From positions 1,686,273 through 1,750,272 of the forward strand of contig JAJEKB010021384.1 in NCBI GenBank assembly GCA_022393335.1: 64,000 nucleotides of DNA. Reading direction: 5' to 3'. The notes under the pieces were generated by a model. That model saw only the letters and a program-made list of their open reading frames with translations. It was not told the DNA's origin and searched no databases. Positions 12,170 through 22,971 of the stretch are shown here, in pieces. Source of the DNA: Macrotrachela quadricornifera (lineage: Eukaryota > Rotifera > Eurotatoria > Philodinida > Philodinidae). Position 1 is the stretch's first letter. Every line of letters begins with the position of its first letter. The position numbers and the translations under genes are program-made.

Positions 12170-14317
12170 TGATGTGGCTAGAACATGTCTAATTCGAAGC
12201 GTGATGATGTTTGTGTGTAATAAGCTTTAGCAAAAAGAACGAAAGACTTTATTATATTTTAAATGAATCAAAGTGGCTATTGCTCCATTACAGTCAAAAA
12301 GAATTTAGAATGTGAATAGGATATCAAATGTCTTTGAAGAAAACTCTCGAATATATGTAATTTCGTTCTTTCTTTTAAATGAGTAACAACAGTTGTTTAT
12401 CATTTAGATAACACTCACAAGGTCATATGCGATAAGAAAATGAGTTAGTATGACTCGGCGCGAACACAAATTTTTAGGAGCAGCAAGAATCTCTAAAATA
12501 AGAGTGTACTCTTTCTTCAACATCCACTCTAACACTATGGTTAGATCGATGATAAAATCGATTTTCAAGATTTGAAATCGTATCATAGATAACATTAGAA
12601 TTACTATGGTGCTGCTTTTAAATAAATATGTTGAACTTCAAAAGGAACGATAACATTAAGGAACATTTTTGTAATATATTTTAAGTCATATTTAAATTTC
12701 GTAAACCTACTTAAAAATCTCTTGATTGAGATTTGTGGATTATTTTATTCCGATTAGTATCATTTCAAAAAGCAGAAAAATATAAACATAGTTTCAATTT
12801 TCATTACATGATAAGCCTTTCTAAAATTTTTGACCTAACGAGTATATTTTAAGTTGTCCTTATATGTGACGCTTCAGTTACTTTTCTTCTGTTATTACCT
12901 TTCGTTCACCAATCATTAGATTTTCAAGTTTATACTTATGTACAAGACCGTCCGCCATTGATTATTCAATTAACTATTTATTAGAGTCACAAAACATGAA
13001 AAAACACGGTACACAATTGACACATGAACAGCTTAGGAAACAATTGTTAACCTATTGCATCATCCATGATATACATCACTGAAAGATGATTGTAAAACCT
13101 ATTGTAATATGTTCATAAACAATCCTCATCGAGTAGCTACCTGATTCGACTTATAATATAAATGAAGTTGCAATGACCACTTTTCTATGGGTTCGGGAAA
13201 AAAAATAAAATTTTTACTTCATTTATATCATTTATAACAAATGATAAAGTTTTTGTACAGACCTACTGCGCAGCTGCCTAATTCCAGTTAGACAAGACAT
13301 GAAACTGTACCTTTTGCTTTTTTTCTTAAACGTACATAAGTGCCTCATTTCAAATTATAAGTTTATGATTTCAATTCGCACAATGAAATAATCTTAGCAA
13401 AATAGCAAAAGATACAGTATCCTAAATATAAATTTATAACTGGAAGTAAAACATTTATCTATATCTCCTAGAAAAGTAAAAGATAAAAAAATTATTTTTT
13501 TTCCTAACTTATATGAAAGTGGTTATTTCTTACAGTTCCTATAGATCAGATAATCAATGGTCCTATATCTTTATTTATTTTCGAAATGAAAAATACCTTC
13601 TGCAACTTCATTTATATTATAACTCGTTTTAGGCATCTCATGTCCTCATCAAGATTTCAACTGCGATTTAAACCAATCTACTCTCGTATCAAATTAAACG
13701 ATTATGAACAAGTGTTAGTGTTTGATCCTCTACATAGTAAAGTTTATTTTGAATAACTTTATAAATTTATTTAAAAGAACAATCTAGCTAATCAGCAATG
13801 AAATCAGTATACAGAAGAGTTAATGTTTTTGAAATTTTAGTTTTTTTAAACTGATTCAACGAAATCCAACAAGATTCTTCTAGTTAAAAATGCATTTGAA
13901 AGAGTAAAGAAAAAGAAAATAGAATGCATGATTGACGTATTTTAGTGATCATTTGTAATCAAAGCAAAGGCAATCATACATCTGTCTATTATCTTGCCTC
14001 AATATAATAGCTGTAGAGAACAGAAAAAAAAAGCATATTGCTATGCAGTCAACATAAAAAATATACCTCGAATAATTTTTTCTCGTATTGATATTTTTCT
14101 TGCCGATAAAATACCGATTAGAGCAGGTAGGTAATAAATCTTTTACATTTTCTTTTTTCTTCAATCATTAGTCTATAAATCAAAAAAAAAAAGATAAGAA
14201 AGAAAATAGAAAAAAAAACGTTTTTGATTAAAACATAGTTGGAGATTAGAAAAAGTATAAAACTATATCAATACGTCTTAGAATTTTATTTAGTATATAC
14301 ATCAATAAACTTGAATT
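12170..14317. other. Intergenic DNA with a small inverted repeat pair
   Basis: No gene recognised. TTATAATATAAATGAAGTTGC at about 13150-13172 recurs inverted at about 13602-13625, framing roughly 475 bp that could be a degenerate MITE. The rest is AT-rich and unremarkable. Confidence 0.45.
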
Positions 14318-14577
14318 ATGTCTGGAAGCAAAGAATGGCCAGAATTGGTAGGAAAAACATTCGAAGAGGCATCTCAAAAAATATTGGCATTCAATAGCAG
14401 TAAGAATAATCATTAAATAATAAATATTTTCTCCTATTCTGTCTCATTATAGATTTACATCCATATAATGCAATGAATGGTGTAGAAAATCGAATGCTTG
14501 ATCCACAACGTGTTGTATGTGTTACAGATAATAATAATATTGTAACTAAAGCACCACGATATACTCCTCTAAGTTAA
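14318..14577 (+). CDS. Potato-type-I (I13) serine protease inhibitor, two exons
   Basis: Exon 1 14318-14399 and exon 2 14453-14577 flank a 53-bp intron (GTAAG...TATAG) and join in frame to 68 codons. The product begins MSGSKEWPELVGKTFEEA, matching the start of the potato inhibitor I family, where WPELVG..xEEA packs against the core. It ends NNIVTKAPRYTP, matching the family's 'ivt.aPrvG' C-terminal strand. Between these lies the reactive-site loop region (GVENRMLDPQRVVCVTD). The family usually has a positively charged loop-supporting residue near DRVR; here it is DPQRVV. Members are small stand-alone domains of 65-75 residues, as here. No signal peptide is present, so a cytosolic role or leaderless export is implied. 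The family is common in plants and known in some bacteria, fungi and annelids (eglin). Splice junctions and reading frame agree, so I am confident of the gene model. Confidence 0.85.
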
Positions 14578-15250
14578 ATCAAATTATTATTTTATTCAAC
14601 CGTTTTAACAATATTTTAAACAAGCCAACTTCTTAATATACGTTATTTTTTTTCTTCAAATAACTATATTTCACTTCTAATTATATTTTACATTCATTAT
14701 AAAAACTCATAATAAATTTAATTAGTGCAATAGAAAGTCAAAGTATTATTTGTTTACCAAAATTTTGATGATATTCAAAACAATGATGAGAATAAATTTT
14801 CAATAGAAGATGCATGCTCGAATTTTGTCTATGAACATTGAGTCAAATATGTATAAAATGTTTCTAGTTCATATACACTACTGTTTCTACTTTTTGTAAA
14901 TTAATGCACGTTGTATAATGTATGTTTCGAAAGATAAAAGAAACAATAACTCAGAGATTTTAGTATACAAAAAGAAATGTACGATGTCATATTATTCTCA
15001 ATCCTGAAAAAAAGAAAAATCTGGTCTGTTTGTTCACGCGTCGATTAGTCAAGTTTTTTGAACCAATCAAAATACGCTTCATATAGAACCGATAAGTCGT
15101 CTACTACAATCTTATGGCGGTGCTCATAGGTGGTTAAGGGGTATTATATGCGGTACCCATACAATACTTAAGAGAGAATCAATCAAAAGATCGGCAACAC
15201 GGACATATGACAAATTTTAAGAATACGATTTAGTTTCATAAGATGAAAGA
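14578..15250. other. Intergenic DNA, nothing recognised
   Basis: AT-rich sequence after the inhibitor gene; no gene, RNA or repeat could be supported. Confidence 0.45.
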
Positions 15251-15254
15251 TCAT

Positions 15255-15335
15255 GTTTAGGAGTACACCAGCTCCAGTTCAGCTCTGAGCGAAGAGCTCT
15301 TTGATCAGAGCTGAGCTGGAGTTGGTGTATCCCTA
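15255..15335. repeat. Short hairpin, GGAGTACACCAGCTCCAG stem
   Basis: About 33-bp arms (ACACCAGCTCCAGTTCAGCTC and its near reverse complement) with a short GAGCTC-containing loop. The stem is G/C-rich against an AT-rich background and the ends read AGGAGTACACC...GGTGTATCCCT, resembling hAT-type termini joined head to head. It may be a minimal MITE or a solo pair of element ends. Confidence 0.6.
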
Positions 15336-15550
15336 CTGATTAGTGAAAATTGATTGTAAACAACTCACAGGATAGACCTGTTGTGAAAAAAGACAACTGG
15401 AAACCTTACGTAAAACAAGTTACAAAACCCAGCAATATATAGTTCGATATGTCGTCATCCCCTCTTTCGAATGGTGAAAAGCGCAGTACTTTATTTTGTT
15501 TCTGTCAAATGTTATTCAAAAAATACTCATGAGTATTCGTGTTGATGCTA

Positions 15551-15985
15551 CCCTCACCCTCATTAAAACCGCGTAAAAATCGGTGACTACTCGCGAAAGA
15601 ATCGCGCGATTAATCGCCATACCTGACGATTTTTTGTCAGTTTTTCGAACAAAATCAAGATTTATCAAAAACGATAAGACTGCTGAAATCGAAAGATGAC
15701 GTCAGATAGGCTATTGCAGAGCCTATTCGATTTGATTTTCTTCATGTTTCTTCTCCCAAAAAAGAATCAAATTGACAGATAAAAGAACTAATCGATAGAA
15801 AAAGAGCGGACAACAGAGCGAAAAAGCTTAAACACAAGAGCAGATAGACCTACGGATACAATAGCATGAAAAGATAAGCGATATCATGTGATTTTCCGAT
15901 AATATTACCGATGTAAAAGTTGAGCGAAAATCGCCGATTAATCGCAATTAATCGCCAAAAGTGCCGCGATTTTGACGACATGGGA
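15551..15985. repeat. CpG-word repeat island (CGATTAATCGC)
   Basis: The word GATTAATCGC or its close variants appears at about 15608 and twice at about 15935-15955, with other CGCG and CGATTTT words near both edges (ACTCGCGAAAGAATCGCGCG; GCCGCGATTTTGACG). The two edges are roughly inverted relative to each other. Probably a degenerate non-autonomous element; no coding content. Confidence 0.4.
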
Positions 15986-16019
15986 CCAGTTTTTCATGAA
16001 AACGAAATAAATTCTATCG

Positions 16020-16172
16020 AGATTTTATTATTATAAAATTATTCGAATAGTCATCAAATAGCATAGAAAAATAGAATGAAAGACGCTCTATGTGTTTATA
16101 AAAAAGAAAATTTTTTCAAGCTATCTATAGGAAAATAAAGTACGTATCTCACTACTTTTGGATTATCCTAAG
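16020..16172. repeat. Orphan right end of the CTTAGG...AAAAGTAGTG MITE family
   Basis: The stretch CTACTTTTGGATTATCCTAAG at about 16152-16172, preceded by TAGCATAGAAAAATAGAATG and a T-rich tract, matches the right end of the TA-flanked element at 56229-57196. No matching left end was found nearby, so this copy appears truncated. Confidence 0.5.
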
Positions 16173-16177
16173 TCTAT

Positions 16178-16440
16178 CTAGGTCAATAACCGCTGATCAT
16201 AAACGGTCGTACACCAATGCATTACGGCGAAAAACGACAGTTGTCTACAATAATCGTATAGAGAAATCGTATACGATGTCTTACGAAGACCCATGACCAT
16301 CGTGCATAATGACCGTAAATACTCGTCATTTACAATAATCGTGATAATTCGGTAATCGTAAACGCCGCTCGAATAGTGCTGTATAGTGTCGTAAAAACCT
16401 ATTGTAACTGGTATCATGCACGCTAAATCGTTTTCAACTG
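16178..16440. repeat. TACG/CGTA-rich non-coding repeat island
   Basis: This stretch is dense in CGTA, TACG and ATCGTA words (ACGGTCGTACACC, AATCGTATAGAG, ATGACCGTAAATAC). Similar islands lie at about 18000-18290, 19030-19110 and 37175-37400. An open frame of about 79 codons on the minus strand has no protein-like features. Probably a decayed repeat family. Confidence 0.35.
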
Positions 16441-17640
16441 CATGCGTCAGTAAATGGTCATAATGTCTAACAGTTTATCTGGATCAGATAACGTAAGATC
16501 TCAAATTACATCCCGACCCTTTCAAAAACAAACAGCACCCACTTTCCAAAATACTCAGGATTTCACCACAACACATAGATCATTCTTTATAGCTTTCACT
16601 GCCGATTATAAATACTTTTTGCAACTTTGACGACACAAACGATACGAAACTTTTATTCATATGAACGAAAATTAAAACTTATCCCCCATACTACTTGTTG
16701 AATTTGGTAATCCACACATAATGAATCACTGTTTGTCGAACAGAAACACTTGTTTCTATTTCCTCCCGCATACCATGGCTGTTTCCGAACTATTTCCATT
16801 AAAAAATAATCCCAACATTTCATAATTTTACCGAGACTTGCAAACAATTCTTGAAACACTTTTCATACGAATTGCAAACAGTTTTCGCAAGAGAAGCCCA
16901 AACACAAGAGTTATCCCAAGAGTTGCCGACTACCTTCCTCTCTTATTCAGCACGAATGAAGACAATGATTCTCATAATCTCAAACTTACAAATACTCCAA
17001 GCCTAACCCTGTATCCGTGTGTGTCTCTAGAAAATTTAGGTCACAATGAATGCGAGTGAATCCTTTTTTCCAATTCAACAACCCGAGGAAAGTCCGTTTT
17101 GCAGGATTTGGAGCAGATTGAGAAAGACATTCGTACTTAAATGCCTTTTTAGGATTTCGTTATACGCTATATGTAAGGACAGCGCTTTGTATCTCTGGCT
17201 ATATTCTAAGTCAGAATAATCCTTGGTAAGTACCTTTACCCAAACCTAAAAAGGTCAATAAAATTATCTTTTTGTAGAGCTTGAGTTACATTTAATAGAT
17301 TCCTGGTAAGGGTAATTTCGCGCTTTCGAGAAGAGGAATAAAATCTATTTTTAACAATTTTTGCGTGAGGTTGAATGTAGGTATGTATTCTGAACTGGCT
17401 CTTGCCAACATGTTTCACATGTTGCGTGGTGACGGCTCCCTGCATCGCATGTGATATCGCACTGAAAAGTACCACCATTAAGTACCGCAGCAAGTTTTAA
17501 AGAGGTTTCACCAGGAGATTTCATGTAGTGCCTTTATCATCTGTAGGTATAGTTTTTCCGGAGAAATCTCACCACAAGCATCAAGTCTTTGTTTCATTCT
17601 AGCAGGGAGTAGTAATTTGATCAAACCAGTAAAGAAAATC
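16441..17640. other. Intergenic DNA, no gene supported
   Basis: Several frames of 68-85 codons occur on both strands (16653-16859, 16838-17059, 17236-17493), but none has a recognisable domain, and they overlap each other. The 17236-17493 minus-strand stretch is somewhat protein-like and could be a remnant exon. Confidence 0.4.
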
Positions 17641-18000
17641 TTTCTAGTGAAAAGATCTTTACAGGCCCCTGTCATTGTACAACATTATAATGCCTTCATA
17701 AAAGTATAAAAAAAAGGAATTTTTTTGAAGAAAAATGCCTTTAAAGGACTTCAAAGACGGTTTTTATTATGCTACACGATGGTATTGTAATAAAAGCCTA
17801 AACTAGGCATTATTTTGAAGAAAAAGGCCTTTAAAAGCCATTTTTATGATACCATAGATAGTATCGAAAAAAAGCATCAAGAAACGTTTCTTTATAGAAA
17901 AAGACCTGTAAAGGTCTGTTTTATCTTACTTGATGATAATATCTTGGTTAAGCTGTGAAAAAAGCTTTTTCGAAAGAAAAAAGCGCTGTTTTTGCTTAAT
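17640..18000. repeat. Degenerate tandem repeat, 78-90 bp unit, four copies
   Basis: The word GAAGAAAAAGGCCTTTAAAGG or a variant recurs at about 17727, 17817, 17894 and 17972. Each copy is followed by an A/T-rich stretch containing a short CCTTTAAAGG-like palindrome. Spacing is 90, 77 and 78 bp. Copies have diverged strongly. An earlier, weaker copy (GAAAAGATCTTTACAGG) lies at about 17650. Confidence 0.5.
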
Positions 18001-18290
18001 TGTATATGAATTTCTTAAAATAGTAGTTTACGGTGCTTTACAGTCATCAACGGTAAAGTTTATGTTTGTACTAGCTCAAATGCGCCACTGTTACAGTTGG
18101 GTTTTGACGTAAACGATCACTGTATTTTGCCGTGTACGACACGACACGATACAGCCGCAACACTGTCCTAGCAAAACGAATGAAATACGGTCCGTATCAG
18201 GTTGTAATTATGACGGTTACAGCCGTTTCCGTTAACGTATACGACGGTATACGGCTGCTTACAATCTCCGTTATCATTAGCCTGGGTATG
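18001..18290. repeat. TACG/CGTA-rich non-coding repeat island
   Basis: Dense in CpG words such as TACGGT, ACGGTTACAGCCG and CGTATACGACGG; compositionally like 16178-16440 and 37175-37400. Two open frames on the plus strand cross it but have no protein family character. Confidence 0.35.
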
Positions 18291-19187
18291 TTATCTCTTC
18301 GTGTTACTCTGTGGATCGAAATGCATTTCTTAAGTCAGTTTGATTTTATCTGTAATGAGCCTAACTCAACTCATTTAGCGCTGATAGATTGTGTCTTCAT
18401 ATCACTATCTATATACAATGAATTTAAAGCATCTCGACTCCATTCCGTTCAAGATAAGTTTGAAATATAAACATTATCTTTATACTATTTTCATATTAAA
18501 ATGAATTTCCGTGCACCTCAACCTAACATGACCTAAATCAAACTCTAAAATTGCACTTTGTTACGATATATATATGTTAAATATTAGCGATAGACTACAT
18601 CTGCTATTAATACGGAGTGAAATAAATTTTCCGGAAATTTATTTTAGTTTAATTTTATCTGAATTTCCAGGAAATTAGAATTTACCATCCCATGCAGCTT
18701 TGAGTTCTTTTTCTAGCTATGTGAAAGTCACAAAGAAATGATCAGCGCTAGTGTAGTATGAGATCGACATCAGATTTTAGTACATTCACATTTGAAGTGA
18801 GCTTTAAATCTGCTTAGCATACTAAGGCTCTCCTATCGATTGAATTCGATTGAAAAAAGGGGGTTTTAGCCATCAAGCGTTATCAACTGCAACGAACCGT
18901 CGTTCACGATCTAAAGCGTTGATAGTTCACTGGACTTCTTGTGGAAAGAAAATCTTTACCGAATTTAAATGCAAATACGATCGTGAAAGAATGTAAATGT
19001 TCCCTGGCTGTCGTTCACAGCTCGACTACATACGGTCGTAATACGATGCGTATGAAAACGTTGAAAAGCGATCGTGTATCGTCGTAACTACACGTATGCG
19101 GTATTTTACAATCGTGAGGCTTCGACCTGAGCGTCTCTACGAGAGAGAGAATCATTAAAACTCAAGCACCTCTCGGAAATCCTATAA
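18291..19187. other. Intergenic DNA downstream of the ART gene
   Basis: No gene recognised. A further short TACG-rich patch lies at about 19030-19110, ending next to a GAGAGAGAGAG run just past the ART stop codon. Confidence 0.45.
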
Positions 19188-20438
19188 TCACAAATCGAGG
19201 GTTCTCTTGTTGATAGCTTGAAGAATTTCTGTCCCAACGTGAATTTTCGGAACAACGTTTGTGAGATGTATATGCGTGAGGGGCGCATCCGTTGTTTCGT
19301 CAACTTTAGTGACACTAAATATACTTCCAGGTAGTACTAACACTTCTTCTTCATTTTCGAAATTCGAAATGCAAGGTGCTGATTCGGAAGCTGCGTAGAG
19401 TATGATAGCTGTATCACATCGTTCCGGGAAGAAAAGTGTCATCAGCACCATTATTTTATCGTCGGTCGTTCGTGCTGCAGCAAAAGACTGTGCTAATTGT
19501 TTGTCAAGTGTAGTCGAAGCAAAACCTGCCAAAGCGATGACACTTTCTTCCTCTTCTTCTGATAGTCGTAAAGCTTCTTTATATTCTTCCAAATCCTCCG
19601 TCACCATCGATAAACCACGATACGAAGTGCCTTGGAAATGGCGCTCAGAAAGTGCACTTAAGTTGCGTTCCAGTGGATTCAGTAATGCATGACAATAAAG
19701 GGGATTGACTACTTTCGAATAGAACGGTGTTTCGAGAGAGTAAAGACGGAGAAGTGGTTCGACTTTCTTCGTTCGCTTAAATTCATCCAGACATTGGCAA
19801 GCTTTATTGTATTCGGTGTTAGATGATCCGACAAACCTTTCAACATACGACTTCAACGCTTTTGCTTCGTGTGACGCTACAAACGGGTCGGGTAAAGATG
19901 CGCGCTGTAAATTCGTAAATACGTTAAACGCAAGGTTATTTTTAATAAGTTTCTCTTTTTTCTTTCGACCTTCCATTAAATTGATTCTATGTGTACCAGT
20001 TGTCGTGTTCACCCAAGGAGGTGGAGGTCGTTTTGATGCGGGAAAGAATATTGCAAAAACATTTAGAGCCACACTTTCAATTGTGGGTGAGAATCGGGCG
20101 CTATTTTTGGGTCGATGAAAAATTTCCCGAATTGTATCATTCGCAGCCACCTGATATGCCGTCAGACCATCAAGGTTTTTCCTATGGCAGACAACCCCAT
20201 AATCTTGCACGAGAAGACGAACGATGTCGGCGTGGCCACATGAAGATGCTACATGTAGAGCTGTGCTGCCGTTAGGCTCAAGACAATTGATGGGAGCGTA
20301 ATGCGTTGTGGAGGTTAGAATTCTTTTCACTTGCTCAATGTTGCCTGCTTCACAAGCTTGATAGAGTTCAGTAACTTCTAGCGGTGCAGGCTCAAAAGCA
20401 TTAAACGATGTAGCTCCACCACAGATGCCGTTGCCCAT
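19188..20438 (-). CDS. Ankyrin-repeat NAD(P)(+)-arginine ADP-ribosyltransferase
   Basis: From the ATG at 20438 the product is 416 residues and begins MGNGIC, an N-myristoylation/palmitoylation-type start that would tether it to membranes; the frame is open a further 48 codons upstream, but that stretch lacks domain character. Ankyrin repeats occupy about residues 20-110 (ELYQACEAGNIEQVKRIL; GSTALHVASSCGHADIVRLL; DGLTAYQVA). The C-terminal half is an R-S-E class ART domain: TSYRGLS gives the Arg, GFASTTLD the S-T-T motif, and NEEEVLVLPGSIFSV the ExE catalytic glutamates. It would transfer ADP-ribose from NAD+ to arginine on target proteins. ART genes are greatly expanded in bdelloid rotifers, often with added domains (family knowledge). 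All catalytic signatures are present and there is no interruption. Substrate unknown; the ankyrin repeats probably select it. Confidence 0.9.
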   Translation of the reverse strand: MGNGICGGATSFNAFEPAPLEVTELYQACEAGNIEQVKRILTSTTHYAPINCLEPNGSTALHVASSCGHADIVRLLVQDYGVVCHRKNLDGLTAYQVAANDTIREIFHRPKNSARFSPTIESVALNVFAIFFPASKRPPPPWVNTTTGTHRINLMEGRKKKEKLIKNNLAFNVFTNLQRASLPDPFVASHEAKALKSYVERFVGSSNTEYNKACQCLDEFKRTKKVEPLLRLYSLETPFYSKVVNPLYCHALLNPLERNLSALSERHFQGTSYRGLSMVTEDLEEYKEALRLSEEEEESVIALAGFASTTLDKQLAQSFAAARTTDDKIMVLMTLFFPERCDTAIILYAASESAPCISNFENEEEVLVLPGSIFSVTKVDETTDAPLTHIHLTNVVPKIHVGTEILQAINKRTLDL

Positions 20439-20582
20439 GCTTGCCTTAATCGCTGAGTAATAAGTTATTTCACGTCTGTTTCTATAACAAATGGCGACGT
20501 TTTTCTTTCGCTGTACATGCAGAGAAAACGAGAAATTGCAAAATTTCAACAAAGAGTGAAGAAAGCCCTCAAAGAAAAACAA

Positions 20583-21605
20583 ACAAAGAAAAAATCATTC
20601 TTATCGACGGGGTGTGAATGAGAGTGAGCATAGCTACCATGATAATCTAGGTTTTCTCCAGGCGAGAGGACTTTTCAAATGGCAAGGCATCCTAGTTGAT
20701 ACGAAAATCACTAGAGTGGATCAGTTCTACCTTGAATAATCAAGAATATAGTGACTTAGAGAAGCATACCACGACCGGTTCGACCTTGGTCAAGGGTCTT
20801 CTGAAGTGGATTAAGATAAAACGATGAGTTAGAAACATCAAGACCTATCACACGACTATAGGTCTATCCTTGCGGAAGAGACTCATTGGGTATGTGCTCA
20901 ATCTATTATTACCTAATCTATAAAGAGTCATGTTTGTCTGTCTATTCCTTATGCATTTGAACATCGTAGAAGCCAGCGCAGACAAACTTTGCAGAAATCC
21001 TAGGTCCTGACATCTAAAAGACCCTCTCTGTTTCCAATCAATGGGATTGCAGTATTCTTTGATATAGGAGCTCTACTCCATAAAACTCCATGATCAGACA
21101 GAGGACAAGTCATCATAGGTTTTCAATGGAATTGAGTTCGAATCTGAGCTCTATTTCGCTGAAATCCTATTGGCTGACTTATAACCAATAAAAATTCATC
21201 TTCTGAGAAATTCCTGAATCTCAATTCGATTGTCGTGAAAGCAGCCCCGGAAAGATGTACAGAGATGGCGAGTCCGGATTCGATGTCCATTCGTCTCAAA
21301 ATCTTATTGATTAAGGTGGAGCCAATTTATGATACACAGCTTGTCAGGTTCAAAAAGCTCTGGGTCAGCCATTTGTTCACAGAAATAAACTTCTAATGTT
21401 GCTGAAAAATCCTTTTCGCACTAAAATCGCTTTGTCAGCTTTCCTTTGCAAGAGATCAGAATTGAGCGTGAGTCCAACTAGGCGTGGCACATTTTAGTTA
21501 GTTAGGTGCTAACTTCCAACTTGTTCATTTTTCGGATACTGACAGGAAAGTAAATTTTTGCTTCAGAAACTGAAGGGTAGTAGGGAATTGACCATGGAGA
21601 ATCCG
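20583..21605. other. Intergenic DNA, nothing recognised
   Basis: One kilobase with slightly higher GC than its surroundings but no open frame of note and no obvious repeat structure. Confidence 0.45.
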
Positions 21606-21850
21606 CACTCTAAAAAAAAAGGAATTTTACCGAACCAAAAAAGGATCTTCCCCTCGATACACGGGAAGATCCTTTATTGGTTTCGTAAAAAGCAGGTTTC
21701 GTATAAAACCAATTCTGGACACCTGCAATAAAAGGTTCCGTGAGGAAGGTTTCGTACTAAACCTTTTCAAAAAATTCCAAACAAGGTTCTGTACGGAGGG
21801 TTTCGTACTAAACCTTTCACACCAACGGAAAAAAGGTTTGGTGCGTGCTC
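21606..21850. repeat. CACTCTAAAAA terminus with short palindromic GGTTTCGTA repeats
   Basis: Begins CACTCTAAAAAAAAAGG followed by TTTTACCGAACC, matching the right terminus of the element at 22972-24394 (read inverted). It contains a perfect 13-bp stem (AAAGGATCTTCCC with its complement) and three copies of GGTTTCGTA(C/T)AAAACC-like words. No opposite end was found, so it is a fragment or a shorter relative. Confidence 0.5.
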
Positions 21851-21885
21851 ATTGCCACTGAACTTTTTTTTTGTTACCGACCCAA

Positions 21886-22088
21886 TAACTGACGAGGGAA
21901 GCTCCAGAGGTATTCAAGCAGTTTAGTCTCTGCCTTGCATCTGCAAGTCGATCTGATTTAGGTATGAAAAGCTAAGTGCAAATTTGCACGAATTCTATTT
22001 AGCTTTTCATATCTAAATCAGATCGACTTACAGATGCAAGGCAGAGACTAAATTGCTTGAATACTTCTGGAGTTTCCCTCGTCAGTTA
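21886..22088. mobile_element. Compact foldback hairpin with TAACTGACGAGGGAA ends
   Basis: Left arm 21886-21974 and right arm about 22000-22088 are near-perfect reverse complements (about 89 bp), with a 25-bp loop. The ends TAACTGACGAGGGAA...TTCCCTCGTCAGTTA resemble those of the larger foldback at 26434-27218, indicating one family. No coding capacity. Confidence 0.75.
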
Positions 22089-22089
22089 A

Positions 22090-22620
22090 AAATAACACTT
22101 AATCGTCAAGTAGTTTCTCGAATTAGTCTACAATAAAGAGTAAATGAATTAATTTTATATAATAAAATAAACTTACCCATACAGCTCATATGTGGGTTGA
22201 CCTAAAAAGAGAAAACGAGTATGTTTATTTTCTAAAGTGAAACTTACTCATGATTTTGATACAAAGGCGGATTGGAAATAAGACGAAGTTAATCTAGATT
22301 ATATGGTAAATATATCCACGAATCCCATGTTGAAATCAATCTATAACAGAAAAGAAGTTCATTTATTTGAATACAACAAACTTACTGATTACTTTGTAGG
22401 ATTTCGGAAAATATTGGGTTCGGCAGTGTTATCACCGAACCTAAAAACTATATACAATTAACTAATTAATTAGGATACTAGATTATCAAAAAAATCCTTA
22501 CTTGGTTATGTGCATTCGGATATGCAGGATGTCTTCTACAATATAACAAGACATTCGCACAAATACTTAATCTTAAAACATGTTCTATATGATGATAAAT
22601 TTTCATGAATTCACTAGTAT
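22090..22620 (-). pseudogene. Decayed multi-exon gene fragment with intact splice sites
   Basis: On the minus strand there are four successive donor sites (GTAAGG or GTAAGTTT at about 22502, 22388, 22248 and 22178), each followed 45-60 bp later by a TAG or AG acceptor. They frame exons of 25-95 bp. The exon sequence, however, contains stops in every frame I could join, and no protein family is recognisable. Regular short introns argue for a former gene; broken exons argue that it is dead. It runs into the 21886-22088 hairpin at its 3' side. Confidence 0.4.
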
Positions 22621-22689
22621 ATATATAGCCCTCACTGGCAAAACAAAACGGTGAATGAGTAGCGAACGAAAAGGTTCTGTAAGTTTTTA

Positions 22690-22930
22690 ACGCATCCTTA
22701 ACAGTACTATTGTTAACTTTTTGAGGGCTATCTCACCGTATCATTAGTTACTTTTCGAGGACAATCTGAGCGTACCATTAGTAACTTTTTGACGGTTATC
22801 TCAGAAGTAGTACGTGCAACTTTTTGAGACCTATCAGAGAGTATGACTCATAACTACTTCAGACTATTTCGTTGCAGTATCTGTAATTTTTAAGATCTAT
22901 GTTTGAGTACTGTCTCTATCTTCCTATGAG
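22690..22930. repeat. Tandem repeat, about 47-bp unit, four to five copies
   Basis: Units start AACTTTTTGAGGGCTATCTC, ACTTTTCGAGGACAATCTG, AACTTTTTGACGGTTATCTC, AACTTTTTGAGACCTATCAG and a weaker AACTACTTCAGACTATTTCG. Each continues into a (G/C)TA-rich tail. Spacing is about 45-50 bp. Noncoding. Confidence 0.6.
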
Positions 22931-22971
22931 TCATCTAAACATACTTCATGCAAGACTTATTTGGGTTAGCA

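Noticed and set aside
17236..17493. 85-codon minus-strand frame
   Set aside because: Somewhat protein-like but without any recognisable motif or splice partners; left as a possible remnant only.
21130..21155. GAGTTCGAATCTGAGCTC, similar to a tRNA T-arm
   Set aside because: No D-arm, anticodon arm or acceptor stem could be folded around it.
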